This document shows positions 21,801 to 34,231 of a DNA stretch of 64,000 bases, piece after piece. The notes under the pieces are model-generated. The model worked only from the letters and a program-made list of their open reading frames with translations, ran no database searches and was not told where the DNA came from. The position numbers and the translations under genes were made by a program. The number at the start of each line of letters is the position of its first letter. Positions within the stretch are counted from its first letter, which is position 1. Source of the DNA: Orbilia blumenaviensis (lineage: Eukaryota; Ascomycota; Orbiliomycetes; Orbiliales; Orbiliaceae); contig JAVHNS010000002.1 of assembly GCA_036872755.1 (NCBI GenBank), positions 930,001 through 994,000 of the forward strand. The letters are read 5' to 3'.

Positions 21801-24620
21801 AATCGTAAGACATTATTTAATGTTTGGAAGTAGTAAATACAGGTTTCAATGTCTGTGTCGTCTGTAATACCCTGATCCTTAGCCGCAACTTTGACGCCAG
21901 CCGGTGGGGGTAAACCAAGAAAGGGAAATTGAAGAATTTTGGATAAAATAATATCAAAGAGCCTAATATAAGTTAGTGATCAATCCAGTACGGAAATATG
22001 GAAATATAGGGTGCCTACCGCTCAGTAGACGAGAGATTTTGTAGCCACCCACGAGTATGTACGTTTCTTTCCTCATCGTCCTCCCCTAGAGCGTCCAGGA
22101 GGAGGAACAGTGGCCTTGATAATACCGTTTTGTAGTCCGGGAAGTTGTGACTATGGTTCCACAAAACAGCAAAACGGCGCCCGGGGGCTGCTGACGTTTT
22201 AATATCAGGTTCTACCATAAGACTGCATATAGCAGCTTCAATTCTTTGGTCCCGGAAAGAGGCTTGTAGAGTCCAGATTCCACGTGTGGCCTCGACGTGG
22301 TGTTTCGGAGTATCTGGAGACAACTCAGACCAAAAGGCAGTGACGAATGGAATGACAAGGTGTTTAGTAGCGAGGCCGTCGGTATATCCCCTTTCTACCA
22401 AGATCGCCAACAAATTGGCTGCACCAGCAATGCTCCAAAAGCCGGTCTTTGGGTTCGCCAAGATCACACCGATACTATCAAGCAGGCCCCGGGGATCGAA
22501 CGTCTCGTCAAATGAAACTTTTTTCAGGACCTTTACCAGGAATCTTGTTGCAGAAGGGACATTTGGTTCGTTGTTCCTCAAGGATTCTGAGGTCAATTCC
22601 GCAAATTGACGTAATATGAGATGCCCTCCGAGTTTCGTTGAAAACGGTGGAAATGCTGTTCTTTTCCTTGAATCCAAGGAGAAGAAATCGGTAACTTTAG
22701 TCAGAATCGTTTCTGTATCAAGGCTAACAGTGAATTCGTCCTTGACCATAGTCGAAGTGAAAGCCCTCTCAGGAATCAAATCGATCAGATCGCTAGCAAC
22801 GCCCCAAATCAGTTGATTTGCTTTTGTTAGTGGGTTTTCTGTTTTCTTTGCCTCTGCAATGATAGCAAGCAATACTAGTGGGGCATATATTATAACCATC
22901 TCTTCTTCCTGTACGTTGAATGTCTTGAGGACGTATCTCGCAACTGTAAGCCTTTCGGCTGCTGCTTCGTGGGGTAACAATGGGTAATATTTCGATCCAA
23001 GAGCCGTAAGCAGCATTTCTAGAAGCTCGGACCACACTAGGCCGGGCTCAACGCCATCAAAAAATTGAGCTGCTGACCTCAAAACTTCGTGATACTTTTC
23101 TGGTGATGGCGCAAGCTTTTCATAATGTTGTGCAGATTGCATCGCCGGAAAGAAAAGCTTCGGAACCACGGAGCCACCAATTTCCCAACGGTCCATCAGG
23201 GAAAGCAGGATCCTGTACGGCCTAGCCATCTCCGCTGGATCAGATTTTTGCACCAAAATCCGTTCTGTGAGCCCTGAACAGAGGCTTTCCAGGCCGTATC
23301 GGCCAAAGTACGAATCATTCTCAGCTCTAGTGTTGATAGGAGAGGTAACAGCCTCTGGTTGCTCTGGCCCTAACAGCCAAACCCATAACCTTCTGTTCAG
23401 AGACATATCCCTTCGCAGAACAACTCGGCAAGCTGAAACAAGAAGCTTTTCGAGGTCTTTTGGGGTGACTAGTCTTCGGACCTAAGTCAGCATAACCCAA
23501 CACTGGCAGATGCTTTAGAACACATACTTTTGAAGGATTGGGGATGATAGTGGCAAAGATTGAACTAGAACATCGAGGAAACCACGTTGGACGAGTAACT
23601 GATCATCGAGAAGCCCGGTTGCAAAGCATCTGATAAGCAGCCCAGGCTCAGGCGTTACCAAAGGAGACTGGAGAGCATCTTCGTCGGCTAGCTTTGGGAG
23701 TTTCCGTGAGAGATAGGCCAATGCACCCTGTCTTCGCCCGGGAGACGACATCGAGGCAAGAAGAAAGCATTGCCAAAAGTATGCATCCTCGTCGATGTTC
23801 GTTCGTATTGACTCCAGCAAAGCAAACGTTCTATCAAAGAACTCGCTCCCTTCTTCATCAATTCCAGGAAGAACCGATAAAATGATACTTCGGAGGGCCG
23901 GCCGCAGAGATTTCCCGAGAGGTAGGTAATACGTTTCGAGGACCGTGAGTAGGTAAGGTTTCACACTTATAGCAGCATATGAAAGTAGTGGAGCAAGGCC
24001 CGGTGTCCATGTTGCAAGATCTCGAGCTAAACCTTCTTGCTACTCCCATAGTTCTTAGCATTCATCTATATTATTCTATAGCCTTTATTTTGTTCAACAT
24101 ACTCCAATTATAGAGAAGACACTGGAGTAAACTTCAAGTGACTTTTGGTGAACTCCAGACGGAAGCCGTGAGTTGAGGCATTGTGCAAGACGTTTCGATA
24201 CAATTGATTTCGAGGGTATAACAGCAATCCCGTGGTTAGCTTGGATAGCCTATTATAGGTGTTAGATATCGTATAGCCTTAGAGTTGCCGCCGTACGTGA
24301 AAGGAACAGGAGTCTAGTACCTTGTGGAGCCTTCCGAGGAATGATATATAGTCGGCCCATTCTTGTAGAGTGTTCTCGAAGAGTGCCAGCGCTCTCTCGA
24401 CACCCGCAGCGTACTTCTTGAACGATCTAGGATCTCTTTGGATTAGGCTATCTAATTACCAATGCACTAATTAGCTTCTTCCCGAGTGCATTCACCCAAT
24501 TGGACTTCCTAGTAGTGGGGGCACCTCCGTACCATCATATTCATTGGTCCACCGTGGCGCTGGCGACGAACGGCCAGAGCTCAGCGGCGAATTATCTGGC
24601 CGGCCTGGTTCTAGCGACAT
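18878..24620 (-). CDS. DOP1: Dop1/Dopey-family membrane-traffic protein
   Basis: Eight exons were reconstructed: 24533-24620, 24321-24451, 24103-24249, 23528-24039, 22019-23473, 21721-21962, 20212-21674 and 18878-20155, giving 1771 residues (yeast Dop1 is about 1700). The Dopey N-terminal domain is clear: KKYAAGVERALALFENTLQE, DYISFLGRL, SLEVYSSVF, then YLPLGKSLRPALRSIILSVL. A second conserved block reads ERNVHTRGWLQNLSSTERL. The middle and C-terminus are helical, leucine-rich repeats without catalytic motifs. Dop1 proteins pair with Mon2 at endosome/Golgi membranes and control traffic and cell morphogenesis (DopA in Aspergillus). The weakest joins are at 23474-23527 (AAG acceptor) and 21675-21720 (46-base intron, CAAG acceptor). 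It is divergent from MON1. Confidence 0.88.
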
Positions 24621-25056
24621 GCCGGGTGGAAGTCTAAGAGCTTCAAGAAATTGAATTCGCTATAGCGCCGGGGTTTAGGTAGTCATGGAGGGGTTGTGAA
24701 GTTGATATCGATAGCTTCGCGGGGCTACGTTATGTTACGCGGCCAATTAACTGGACACGAATCCGCAGTGGTATGTGCGCAGCTCCAGATGAGACGAATG
24801 CCAAGATGCCGGTCTTGGGTGATATCATGCGCGCCAGCACCCGCCCAATCAGCTCCACCTCCTCTCCTGACAGCACCGCTTTCTGTCGCGCGATCAGGCG
24901 CCCTCATATAACCCCAAGGACGTCACCCTACCGCCGCATACGGAGCTTCGAGGTGGTGTCGCCTGGGGATATACCATTCTCTGGAACATGAGTTTGCGAC
25001 TTCCACGCCATTCTCAAGCAAACAGAAGCTCAACCCTGCAACCATGATAAGGTGTT
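24621..25056. promoter_or_regulatory. shared divergent promoter DOP1 / MON1
   Basis: The 436 bases between the DOP1 start (24620, minus) and the MON1 start (25057, plus) contain no gene. Short ORFs on both strands here show no motif. The section at about 24780-24960 is visibly more GC-rich than other gaps in the window. Both flanking genes act in endomembrane traffic. Confidence 0.5.
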
Positions 25057-27305
25057 ATGGATCTTTACTCGAAGACCATCAACTTGGTCGTTACACCTCT
25101 CAAGGATATCTCCGATAGCGTAAATTCGACCATCTCGAACTCAGCCGAACGAACTTGGAAACTGGTGAAAGGGGACGATAGGGCCACCGCGGAAAGCTCG
25201 GTCACTACAGAAGAAGGCTCGGGTGGGACCGCAGATATGGCTGGAACTTCAGAAACAGCAAGGGCTTTGGCTACCGCTCAGGATGGGGCCGCAGGTGCTA
25301 CAGAGGGTAGTACAAGTGAACATTCCGGGGATGGGACAGACGTGGAGACCGCCACATCAGTTCCGAATAATACTCAATCAAGAGCAGAACCAGAGCCGGT
25401 AGCTGGAACCGAACAAGAAGAAGACGACTCTCGGACGCCACGACCACAGTCACCCTCTCAGCCATCGGGAGTAGAAACGGCAGCGGGAACTAGCGGTGAA
25501 CATATTCAAATTACCGAGGATTACTTTACAAGACCGTCCCATCTCGACCTGTCCGGGGCAAGCACCCTTAAGGGAGCCGATAACGGAATGCTCGGGCCAG
25601 GGTCTTGTCCTGTTACCCCATCGCTTGAGCGTTTACAAAGCAAGCCGACAACAGCTCTATCTTTGTCACAAGTCCATGCAAACAGCGGAGCAGTATCGTC
25701 GGGTGTTAGTGTTATTATTCCGTATACCGAATCAAGCAGTATACGCAGCCTAGTCCCTACAATCGACTCGGGCGATAATGATGTTGCCGGTATGCTTGGT
25801 GAGATCCTCAACGAAGACAATGTCGCATTCACAGCGGGATATAGCCAGGGGTGGGCTTTGTCCCAGCAAATGGAGGAAGAAGAAGAACTTGCAGAGGACT
25901 CCGATGACGATTGGGACGAGAGCGATAACGAAGACGAGCTAACCGAAGACGAGCGGATTGAGAAGTGGAGATCACGAAAAAAACATTTTTTTATTCTTTC
26001 CTCGGCCGGAAAACCCGTTTACAGTCGCTACGGCGATGAAGCTGTGGTTTCACAGTTTATGGGTGTGATTCAAACCATCATATCCTTCTTCCAAGAGGGA
26101 AGCGACCCACTCAAATCCTTTTCGGCCGGCAAACATAGATTCACAATATTACAAGAAGGGCACCTATACCTAGTTGCCGTATCATCTCTAGGGGAAACAG
26201 ATACTCAACTAAGGACCCAACTTGATATGTTGTATACGCAGGTGCTCTCGACATTGACTCTGACCACCGTCGCGAAAGTATTTGGTGAAAGAGAGAATTT
26301 TGACCTACGGCGACTTCTGGGCGGAACAGAGGTCTTCCTAGATGGACTCTCCGATGCTATGGTTCGAGGGGAGCCCAATATTCTACTAGGCTCCCTAGAA
26401 TGTGTCAAGATGCGGAAGCACGTAAGGGAGAAGATTAACAGCATTCTTCTGAAATGTCGGACAAATAACTTGTTATATGGACTTATAATCGCCGATGGTC
26501 GTTTGGTATCAGTAATTCGACCAAAACGACATTCGCTTCACCCGCCAGACCTCCAGCTCTTTATTTCTATGTTGTTTAGCGCTAGCACTTTCAAGGGTGG
26601 TGGCGAGCACTGGACGCCGATATGCCTACCAAAATTCAATGCGAAAGGCTTCCTTCACGCCTATATTTGTTTCTTTCAACCGGAGATAGCCCTGATTCTT
26701 ATATCCCCGACTCGGGAGGCTTTCTTCGAAATGAAGGAAGCAAAAGACAATATTATCGAGCAATTAGACAGAGCAGGCAGCATCCCGATTATCGAGAGCG
26801 CAGTCAAACGAGGCAGATACCTAGCATCTGACCTAATCGAGGGCACGGTTATTCAGCACTTTTTGTATAAATCGAAAGCTAATGTCCAATTCACAATGCC
26901 CTCTTTCGATCCACATTTCTCGACCCAACATGCTCGCAGGAGGTATGATACAAGTCTGTCATTCTAAAAAAAAATGATTTGTGAGCTAACTTTTAGGCTA
27001 GGTTAATGATATTGTATCAGCGTCTTCATGCTGCAGTTCATGCCCGCAATGCACATCTCAAGGTGCACCATAGCATAAGAAGAAGATCGGTTTCCTTAGC
27101 ATGGGTTACTCCGACATTTGAGCTATATTGTGTAGCCGGGGCAGGAACACCAAGAAATGTCCTAGCAAAACATGCAAACATGATCGTTGGGTGGATAAAG
27201 AAGGAAGAGGAACGGCTGTTCATTGTGGGTGGCGCGGTATGTCTTTTTGATTACAAGTGATCCTTCCAGCTTCTATTCTGACTATCATACTTCTAGACGT
27301 TTTAA
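25057..27305 (+). CDS. MON1: Mon1, Rab7 exchange-factor subunit
   Basis: Exons 25057-26942, 27002-27236 and 27297-27305 give 709 residues. Residues 1-300 are acidic, Ser/Thr-rich and probably disordered. The conserved part starts at about residue 305 (KWRSRKKHFFILSSAGKPVY) and holds the longin-type modules typical of Mon1, ending EERLFIVGGATF. The last exon encodes just two residues and the stop (GTATGT donor at 27237, CTGACT branch, TTCTAG acceptor). It is supported because Mon1 proteins usually end near such a GGA(V)F motif, whereas reading through adds an unlike tail. Mon1 with Ccz1 activates Rab7/Ypt7 on late endosomes and vacuoles and is needed for fusion and autophagy. It shares a promoter region with DOP1. 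Confidence 0.92.
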
Positions 27306-28270
27306 TTGCCTATTAGCGGGGTTTTTGTCAAATGAACAGCGGGTTCTATATTTGATAGAGAGTACTTAGCACCCAGATCTGTATTCCCAAGAGTATCATA
27401 ATGGTGATATGCACATGTACATAGGGAATATCTTGCTTAGGCAGCTATCGTATTCTGCATAGATACTGCTTCGAAGCCTACCTCATCATCGCCCCTGCCA
27501 TACATATGTGGAGGTCGTATATATCTTGACTTCAAGAATACTCCAATATCGCGCAATTAGGCCGGCTATTGATATCTGGGCCTCTCTGCCACAGTCACTG
27601 GCCCCATATACGCAAACTCCCAACTAGCCAGCATAGTATCCGGTTTTTTTTGTTTCTGTTTTTTTAAAAAAAGAGAAAAAAAACTTCGTCCCCAAGGCCA
27701 ATTTTCGTCAATAAATCGTTCTAAAATTGATTCACTGTAGGCCACAAACTTTGCCAATCGGTAGGCTCAAAGCTTGCTCGGTACCACTACCTTCTGACCA
27801 ATTGTCTCTCGGCTTGAAGCCCTCGACCGAAATATAAATTCCCGGATGTATTGATACTAAGGAAATTCGAACCTTACAAGGAGTCTTGAGCCGAAGTACG
27901 TACAGTATGTACACACTTAAGTGCCTTTGCGCATGCAACTTGACCATTCCAGTTCTACAGCATTTCATGAATCAATTTCCACAATTCGGAAGGCCTACGC
28001 AAGATTTTACTTCTGTAACCGATGAAATTTGTAAAGCGGTACTCATATCATTCGTAATGTCATAATTTCGTATACTTTGTAACAGGGAAGTGCGCAAGAC
28101 AGCCACAGGCGGCCGCAACAAATTGTATGAATGAGATATGAGAAGGGGGCGGGAAAAAAAAGTTTAACAAACTCCAATCCTTATGTTCTAATTTTCCATG
28201 TACCTATGATATAGATACTTCAACCGAATATTCTACAGTGCAGGCATAATCCTACATCTTGTTTAGCCAT
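27306..28270. other. intergenic
   Basis: A 965-base gap between convergent genes (MON1 and the repeat protein). AT-rich with a T/A homopolymer patch near 27640-27680. No gene or repeat family recognised. Confidence 0.5.
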
Positions 28271-30794
28271 TTAGTATGGGGTCTTCATGGCCTTCTTGCT
28301 AGTGCAGCTGGTAGTCTTCTTCTTGGTGCTGGTGCAAGTAGTAGAAGTCTTCTTCTTGGTGCAACTGGTAGTGGTCTTGCCCTTGGGGCCTGGGACCTCC
28401 TTGGAGCGACCGCCGCAAACCTCATAAATTATCTTGGTTGTGCCTCTATTTCTGCGGATCTCCTTGGTAGTAGTCCAGCACTTAGTAAATGTCTTAGGCT
28501 TTGGATATGGCTTTCGAGTTGGGTAATCTGGTTTCTTGGTGGTGGTTGGAGTTGTCTTAGCGCTTGTCGATGGCTCATCAGTCTCGGCTGGCTTGCCTCC
28601 CGGATTGGCCGATGTGGTGGTGGTGGTCGCCTTGGTGGTGGTGGTGCTGGCAGGTGGGAGAGTGGCAGAAGATGGCTTGGTGGGTTCAGGTTCAGGCTCC
28701 TCAGTCTCCTCAGCCTTAGAAGTCGTAGTAGTAGTCTTCACAGCTGGTGCGGTGGTGGTCTTTACTCCAGCGTTGCAGTGCTTCTCGGCGAGTTCCTTGA
28801 TGTGGGTGGTTGCCGCAGTGTTGGCGCTCTTACATGCCTCCCACTGGGCGTCGCAAGCGGCCTTCTTGGACTTGTCCTTCTTGACGCATTCCTTGACCTG
28901 TTCAGTGCAAGCATTTTGGCAGGCAAGCGCGAGTTGCTTAGCACTGCAAGTGTAGTCCGTCTGGCACTTGGATCCTGGGAAGGCGTTCAAGTAGAAACCA
29001 TTGCCCTTGACAACAACAGTTGGAACCTGAGCTTGGTTGACGGGATAGTCCTTGTTGGTTGGGAGGTCGCAGATGGAAGTTCCTTTTGGACCAGGGTTTC
29101 CATTATCCTTACCATCATCATCGCCATCATCGCCATCGTCAACGGGTTTGGGAGCTGGGTTGGTAGGCTTGGCTGGTTCTTCCTTGTCACCCTTGTCAGT
29201 TGGGGTCTCCTTGTCCTTGGTGTCGGTGTCTTTGCCGCCGTTGTCATCTTTCTTGTCATCACCGTCCTTCTTGTCATCACCGTCCTTCTTGTCATCGTCC
29301 TTGGTGTCAGTATCCTTCTTGTCGTCATCTTTCTTGTCATCATCCTTCTTGGTATCAGTATCTTTGCCGCCGTTATCATCTTTCTTGTCATCGCCATCCT
29401 TCTTGTCATCACCGTCCTTCTTGTCATCGTCCTTAGTATCAGTATCTTTCTTGTCATCGCCGTCCTTCTTGTCATCATCCTTCTTGGTATCAGTATCCTT
29501 GCCGCCGTTATCATCTTTCTTGTCATCGCCGTCCTTCTTGTCATCATCTTTCTTGTCATCATCCTTCTTGGTATCAGTATCCTTGCCGCCGTTGTCATCT
29601 TTCTTGTCATCACCATCCTTCTTGTCATCACCATCCTTCTTGTCATCACCATCCTTCTTGTCATCACCGTCCTTCTTGTCATCGTCCTTGGTGTCAGTAT
29701 CCTTCTTGTCATCGCCGTCCTTCTTGTCATCATCCTTGGTGTCAGTGTCCTTCTTGTCGTCGCCGTCCTTCTTGTCGTCGTCTTTGGTGTCAGTGTCCTT
29801 CTTATCGTCGCCGTCCTTCTTATCGTCATCTTTCTTGGTATCAGTGTCTTTCTTGTCATCACCGTCCTTCTTGTCATCATCCTTGGTGTCAGTGTCCTTC
29901 TTGTCATCACCGTCTTTCTTGTCATCGCCATCCTTCTTGTCATCATCCTTGGTGTCAGTGTCCTTCTTGTCGTCACCGTCCTTCTTATCATCACCATCTT
30001 TCTTATCGTCATCCTTCTTGGTGTCAGTGTCCTTCTTGTCATCACCGTCTTTCTTATCGTCATCTTTCTTGGTATCAGTATCCTTCTTGTCATCACCATC
30101 TTTCTTGTCATCATCCTTGGTATCAGTATCCTTCTTGTCATCACCATCCTTCTTGTCGTCATCCTTGGTCGATGTTTCCTTTGCTGGGGTTGTGGATGTG
30201 GTTGTCGGCTTCGCCGGCTTGCTGGGGGGGCATCCCTCCTTGAAGGTAGTCTTCATGTGGGCGGTGCCTTGGTTGTTGGCATCCTTGCAAGCCTTAAGCT
30301 GGTTGTCGCAAAGCTTCTTCAGCTTCTCTTTGGTGCAGCCTCCAGCGGCCTTGGGGAAGTTCTTGCAGTTCGCTTCGGTAGCGAACTCCTTGTAACAGAA
30401 CTTCGATTGCTCGATACAGCCGTTCCAGCAAGCATACTGCAACTGAGTAATAGAGCAGTCATAGTCGGTTCGGCAATCGGAGCCTGGATAAGGATGAAGC
30501 TTGATCTTCTTCTCCTTGTAGCAGACAAGTGGGGTGGCCTTGCCGAGAGGATATTTAAGACCTGGGAAGTTCTTCTTATCCTCTGCAGAGCAGGCTGGGA
30601 CCTTGCAGAGACTTGGACCCTTGGACGAGATGTCCTTAGGGTCCGTAGTGGTGGTGGTGGTAGTAGGAGTCTTTCCTGCCTCGGAAATTCTATGATACGT
30701 CAATAGTTAGTCCGGAATCCAACCTTCCCAAAGCTATCCACTTAGAGACTTACCCGAGGAGGATGGCACTGGCGAGTGCCGCGGTGAGCTTCAT
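28271..30794 (-). CDS. secreted protein: two related Cys-rich domains around a Lys/Asp repeat
   Basis: Exon 1 is 30754-30794, the intron 30690-30753 (GTAAGT, CATAG) and exon 2 28271-30689, for 819 residues. Exon 1 supplies the signal peptide start (MKLTAALASAILLG). Residues about 42-167 form a 13-cysteine domain, and about 550-650 a second one with nine cysteines in a matching pattern: PGSxCxTDYxC, then QLxxACxxxCxEQ, then CDxQxxACKxAN and a final Cys. Between them lie roughly 310 residues built from KKDGDDKKD and KKDTDTKDD units. A Thr/Pro-rich tail ends in a Lys/Ser/Thr/Cys-rich segment. No catalytic motif, membrane anchor or GPI signal is seen. A cell-wall or adhesive role is possible but is a guess. 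The repeat leaves all three minus frames and parts of the plus strand open, and those ORFs are shadows. Confidence 0.8.
29215..30165. repeat. coding tandem repeat, 6-9 bp core (Lys/Asp codons)
   Basis: On the minus strand, GATGACAAGAAGGA-type units repeat for about 950 bases, encoding alternating DD, KK, GDD and TDTK blocks. Third positions vary (GAC/GAT, AAG/AAA), so the array is old enough to have diverged. The overall order suggests higher-order units of about 12-18 codons. Copy number is likely to vary between strains. Confidence 0.85.
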
Positions 30795-33057
30795 GGTAGC
30801 TACTTGGTAACGAACGTTCTCTTAGAGCAGTTACTGCAAAGGGAGTGTTGATTCAAAAATGAATGAATGAACGTCGTAACGAACTGTAAAAGAATGAGTG
30901 ACGGCAAAGAGCGAAAATGAATGTGTGAACTACTAAGAGAGTGTCGTAAAAGAACCACCAAGAGCTAGCACCGATGCGAGATCGAGCGATTGCATGAGGA
31001 TAGGAAAAAAAAAAATCCAGATACCTGGGGGCAGCTCTCCCTTCATATAGACATCTTGGCCGACGGACGGGCTCTTGGTAGAATGTCTATATCACGAGAG
31101 AGAGAGTCTCTACTATGTCCACAGATTGCATACCCAGCCGGGAGGGCGTTCGGTTGCCAGCATAGGGTGATACTCAGGCCTTGGCGCCAGAGGGTCGATA
31201 ACTGTTTCTGAGTTAGACGCCGTGACTTTCGCATGCCACATCCTCAGTAAGACGCTATCGAGCGTCTACCAAGAAGTTCAATCCGACGAAGCTCTTCGAC
31301 TCGTGGGAGGCTACAGCCATCCACTAGCCCGTAAACATTAAAGAGACTACCTAGGAACTTGCTTCATTTTGTGTTGTCCAGCCGAAAATGACACACTACA
31401 CGACCCTGTTTCTTCCCAGGCGCCGCATATTGGGCCTACTCTGGGGTCTAGCTGCACTGGATCTACCTCTCCCCTACAGTCGGTATATAGCTTTAGGGAG
31501 AGAGCGCTCAGTCGAGATGTTTAAGCCTGCTTGGCAACCATGGGATAGTTGACAATTTAGTAATTGATCCTCGCGCGTACATGCAGCTTGTCACCAAACT
31601 GGCGAGATATCATGATATTTCAGCTCAGCTCAGTATAATAGACGCCACGTCTGCCACTTGTATCTGGCACTAGCCTCTTTAGTTTCCGAAAAAGGCGAGG
31701 ACTATTCCCACCAAGGGGTTCGTGATGTTTAGAGCCCCAGTTCGGATGCTACCGGTAATGGATGCTCGTATACTCATGACATATTGAGACTGATATCGGT
31801 ATATCATGAGATATCATGATTATCCGTTTGTTGGTATTAGTTTTGATGCATGCCTGTTGAACAATGTCATATCAAAGTAGTCAACCCAACCAGTGCTGTT
31901 CGGCGTTTCCATGCATGACCGAGCCGCCTCAGTAGACCAGAATAAACCCATTATGGCTGCTGACCAAGTGAGGAAGAAAATAAATCAGAACTAAGTAAGC
32001 AATAAATCTGTCAAACTTCACTTTCCGAAACTAATTGATGGGTTGGTGGAGCTACTGTAGGGAGGTTACAGTGCAGAACAGTGAACAGGTGTTGTAAGTT
32101 TCCCAAGATGCAAAATGTTTTGTTTCGCTGTTTGATGCGAGCGCGGGGAAGATCCACCAGGCTAGCGGCTGCTGCTACCAAATCCAACACGGATACCCGG
32201 GAATGGGTTCGAATAGGCCCAGCAGGAAACACCTCACGAGGAGTATGAAACTTTTTTAGCAATAATATAGTCCGGGTAAAACTTTATTACTCGGCTTGCT
32301 CTCGATACGCATTCTTATGTTTCCTAGATGGGATTTTAGCTATGCATCATGCATTGGCTATTAGTTAGTTCACTAACCCACCTGTTCCTTCGGAAAGAGA
32401 AACCGGGATCTTCGATAAGATCGTGCTCGTATATCTCGGAACTTCGATTGTAATCAAAGAAACGATACTTCTCAACTATCGTTCGCCGCGGAAGTGGGCT
32501 GGGAAGTTTACAAAGACAAGTGTAAGGCATGCGTCCGAAATCAGCTGTTGATTTGACTATATCAAATCATGATATAGGTAATGAAATCTTTTTTGATATA
32601 GGCTTATGATCATTGGCTTGGGTTTCTCAGTATGTTGGGATTCGATACAGGATCAAGGTTTCCCTTCAGCCTCCACGATCTGTTAAAATTAAGCTTAACT
32701 CGCACCTCCCTTTTTGGAGTTATTTCTAGGGCTCGGTAGTAAGATTCCGCTACAGCATAGCTCTCGTACCGTCTCGGTCTTCCTGCAGAACACGTTTGAA
32801 CTTCCATGTAATTAAGCTTGGTCCGAGCCCCGAGTCTTGGCCACCGGGTATACTTATCGATGGCCGGCAGGAGTTCATACCACACGATCAAACCCATAAT
32901 CCTTAAGCCCTTAGCCTACAGTCTAAATCCGAGCTCCCTCTAGCGGGCAATGGTAGCTAGTTCACAGAATTTCTAATTATTTATTTCTGGACTATGATCT
33001 TCGCTATAACGCCTCCGAAAATATCGGTATTTCCAAAATGGAATGATGGCGGCGCGG
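30795..33057. other. long intergenic region
   Basis: About 2.26 kb with no supportable gene. The part near 30795-31000 is the promoter of the repeat-protein gene. Several short TATCATGATATC-like palindromic strings occur at about 31600-31825. The ORFs at 32011-32897 have no motif. It could hide degraded transposon sequence, but I see no terminal repeats. Confidence 0.45.
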
Positions 33058-34231
33058 CTAATCCAAACTGGTAGAGACATTTTGGAATTCTCCCTTCTCC
33101 AGCTTCTGCTTCCAGAATACAGGATTTGTGTCCTAAACAAAAAAAAAATTCTAATTAGTAATCGTTGATTGCCAGCGGTTGTCCCGAGTAAAGAACAGAT
33201 ACTCACATCAAATCCGTGGTGAACCCATCCATCCTTCTGGATATGGTACAAGTTAAGATAACCACCAGAGTAAGCATCACGATGTGTAGCTGCCAAAATA
33301 CTTCGTCTTCCAAGTTCGAGCGCTTCCTCATCCGTCAGGTCCCACTTGTAACCTCGATCTAACACACCATAAGCAAATGTCTGACCAGATCCAACGCAGA
33401 ACAAGTTGCCCTCGACACGATTTCCGTCACTATCAACATAGTATAGACCAAAGACTCCACCATGACCAACACCAGTTAACATAGTTCCCATAGAGAGGCC
33501 CATCCCCTTATATGAGTAGACAAGCTAGAAAGAATCCATAATCAGCGACCTCAATCCCAGAAATCGCAACCTGGAGAGTAGTGCTTACGTTGGCCAGGAT
33601 TTTGCTAGCGGCAGCAACAGATATTAACCGTTTGTGACGGAGTTGGTGAAGGCGGCATTCCATCCCAAGATATGTCAGCCAGTATTGACAGTCCTATCGT
33701 CCCCATTATCAGCATGTCCCCTCTGAGAACAACCAGAAAATACACCTATAACCTACAGCAGCACCACCAGCCATAGTACCCAGTAGATATGGGCTAGAAC
33801 ACGTTTTTATCAGCATCCTGCTCCTACACAAAAGCATCCTTGTGATGACGCGTACTTAATCTCAATAACCTTCTTCACCGTCTGCGAAGCGATCCACGAG
33901 CCCTGGGTAGCCCTAGAATCTGTACAAACGATAACCCCACCCTGATACTTAAATGCCAATGTTGTAGTACCGTGCTTTAGCTTTATCGGTGCGCTGGGGT
34001 TGGTGTGGTCGTCTGTCATTGCCCGGAGGAATTTGGCGGGCTATAGCGAAAACAATTAATATTAGATTCGCTATCGCAGCAAAAGGGTGAACATTACAGT
34101 ACCGAATCTATTGGAGGAAGTATGAAAGAAACTGATTGCGGTAAGCTTGAGGTAACTTCGTCCTCGTCTTCCTCAAGGATGTTGAGGTCATCCAAATCAG
34201 AGCCTCCATACTTGGAGACGAGGGCGTCCAT
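33058..34231 (-). CDS. PRE2: 20S proteasome subunit beta5 (chymotrypsin-like)
   Basis: Six exons were reconstructed: 34103-34231, 33856-34040, 33757-33793, 33589-33693, 33207-33524 and 33058-33132, giving 282 residues. A 67-residue propeptide ends HG, exposing the catalytic threonine (TTTLAF). Counting from that Thr1, Asp17, Ala20, Lys33, Met45 and Ala49 all fall at the positions expected of an active beta5 subunit, and the [17 protein letters not shown] and [10 protein letters not shown] blocks follow. It provides the chymotrypsin-like activity of the 20S core. All five introns are 62-74 bases with GT-AG ends. The product is complete. The C-terminus ([15 protein letters not shown]) comes from a separate short exon. 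Confidence 0.93.

Noticed and set aside
23474..23527. Acceptor CTTAG ending at 23482 (plus-strand coordinate) for DOP1 intron 4
   Set aside because: With the GTATGT donor it creates an early stop; it would require a poor GTGTTC donor and a 42-base intron. The downstream AAG acceptor keeps the conserved LQKLVTP join.
29215..30165. Tandem repeat as a CRISPR-like array
   Set aside because: Units are 6-9 bases, in frame and coding, without regular spacers; the surrounding genes are eukaryotic.
29052..30395. Plus-strand Ser/Leu/Phe-rich 447-codon ORF and a similar minus-frame Arg/Thr ORF
   Set aside because: Both are other-frame readings of the same tandem repeat, with no start context or domain.
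28259..30706. Plus-strand 815-codon hydrophobic ORF
   Set aside because: It is the exact complement of the Lys/Asp repeat gene. The minus strand has a signal peptide, splice signals and conserved cysteines, so the plus strand is a shadow.
32200..32225. GGGTTCGAATAG resembling a tRNA T loop
   Set aside because: The flanking five-base arms are not complementary on either strand, and no cloverleaf could be drawn.
30795..33057. Possible degraded transposon
   Set aside because: No terminal repeats, target-site duplication or reverse-transcriptase or transposase motif could be read; only short palindromic AT strings were seen.
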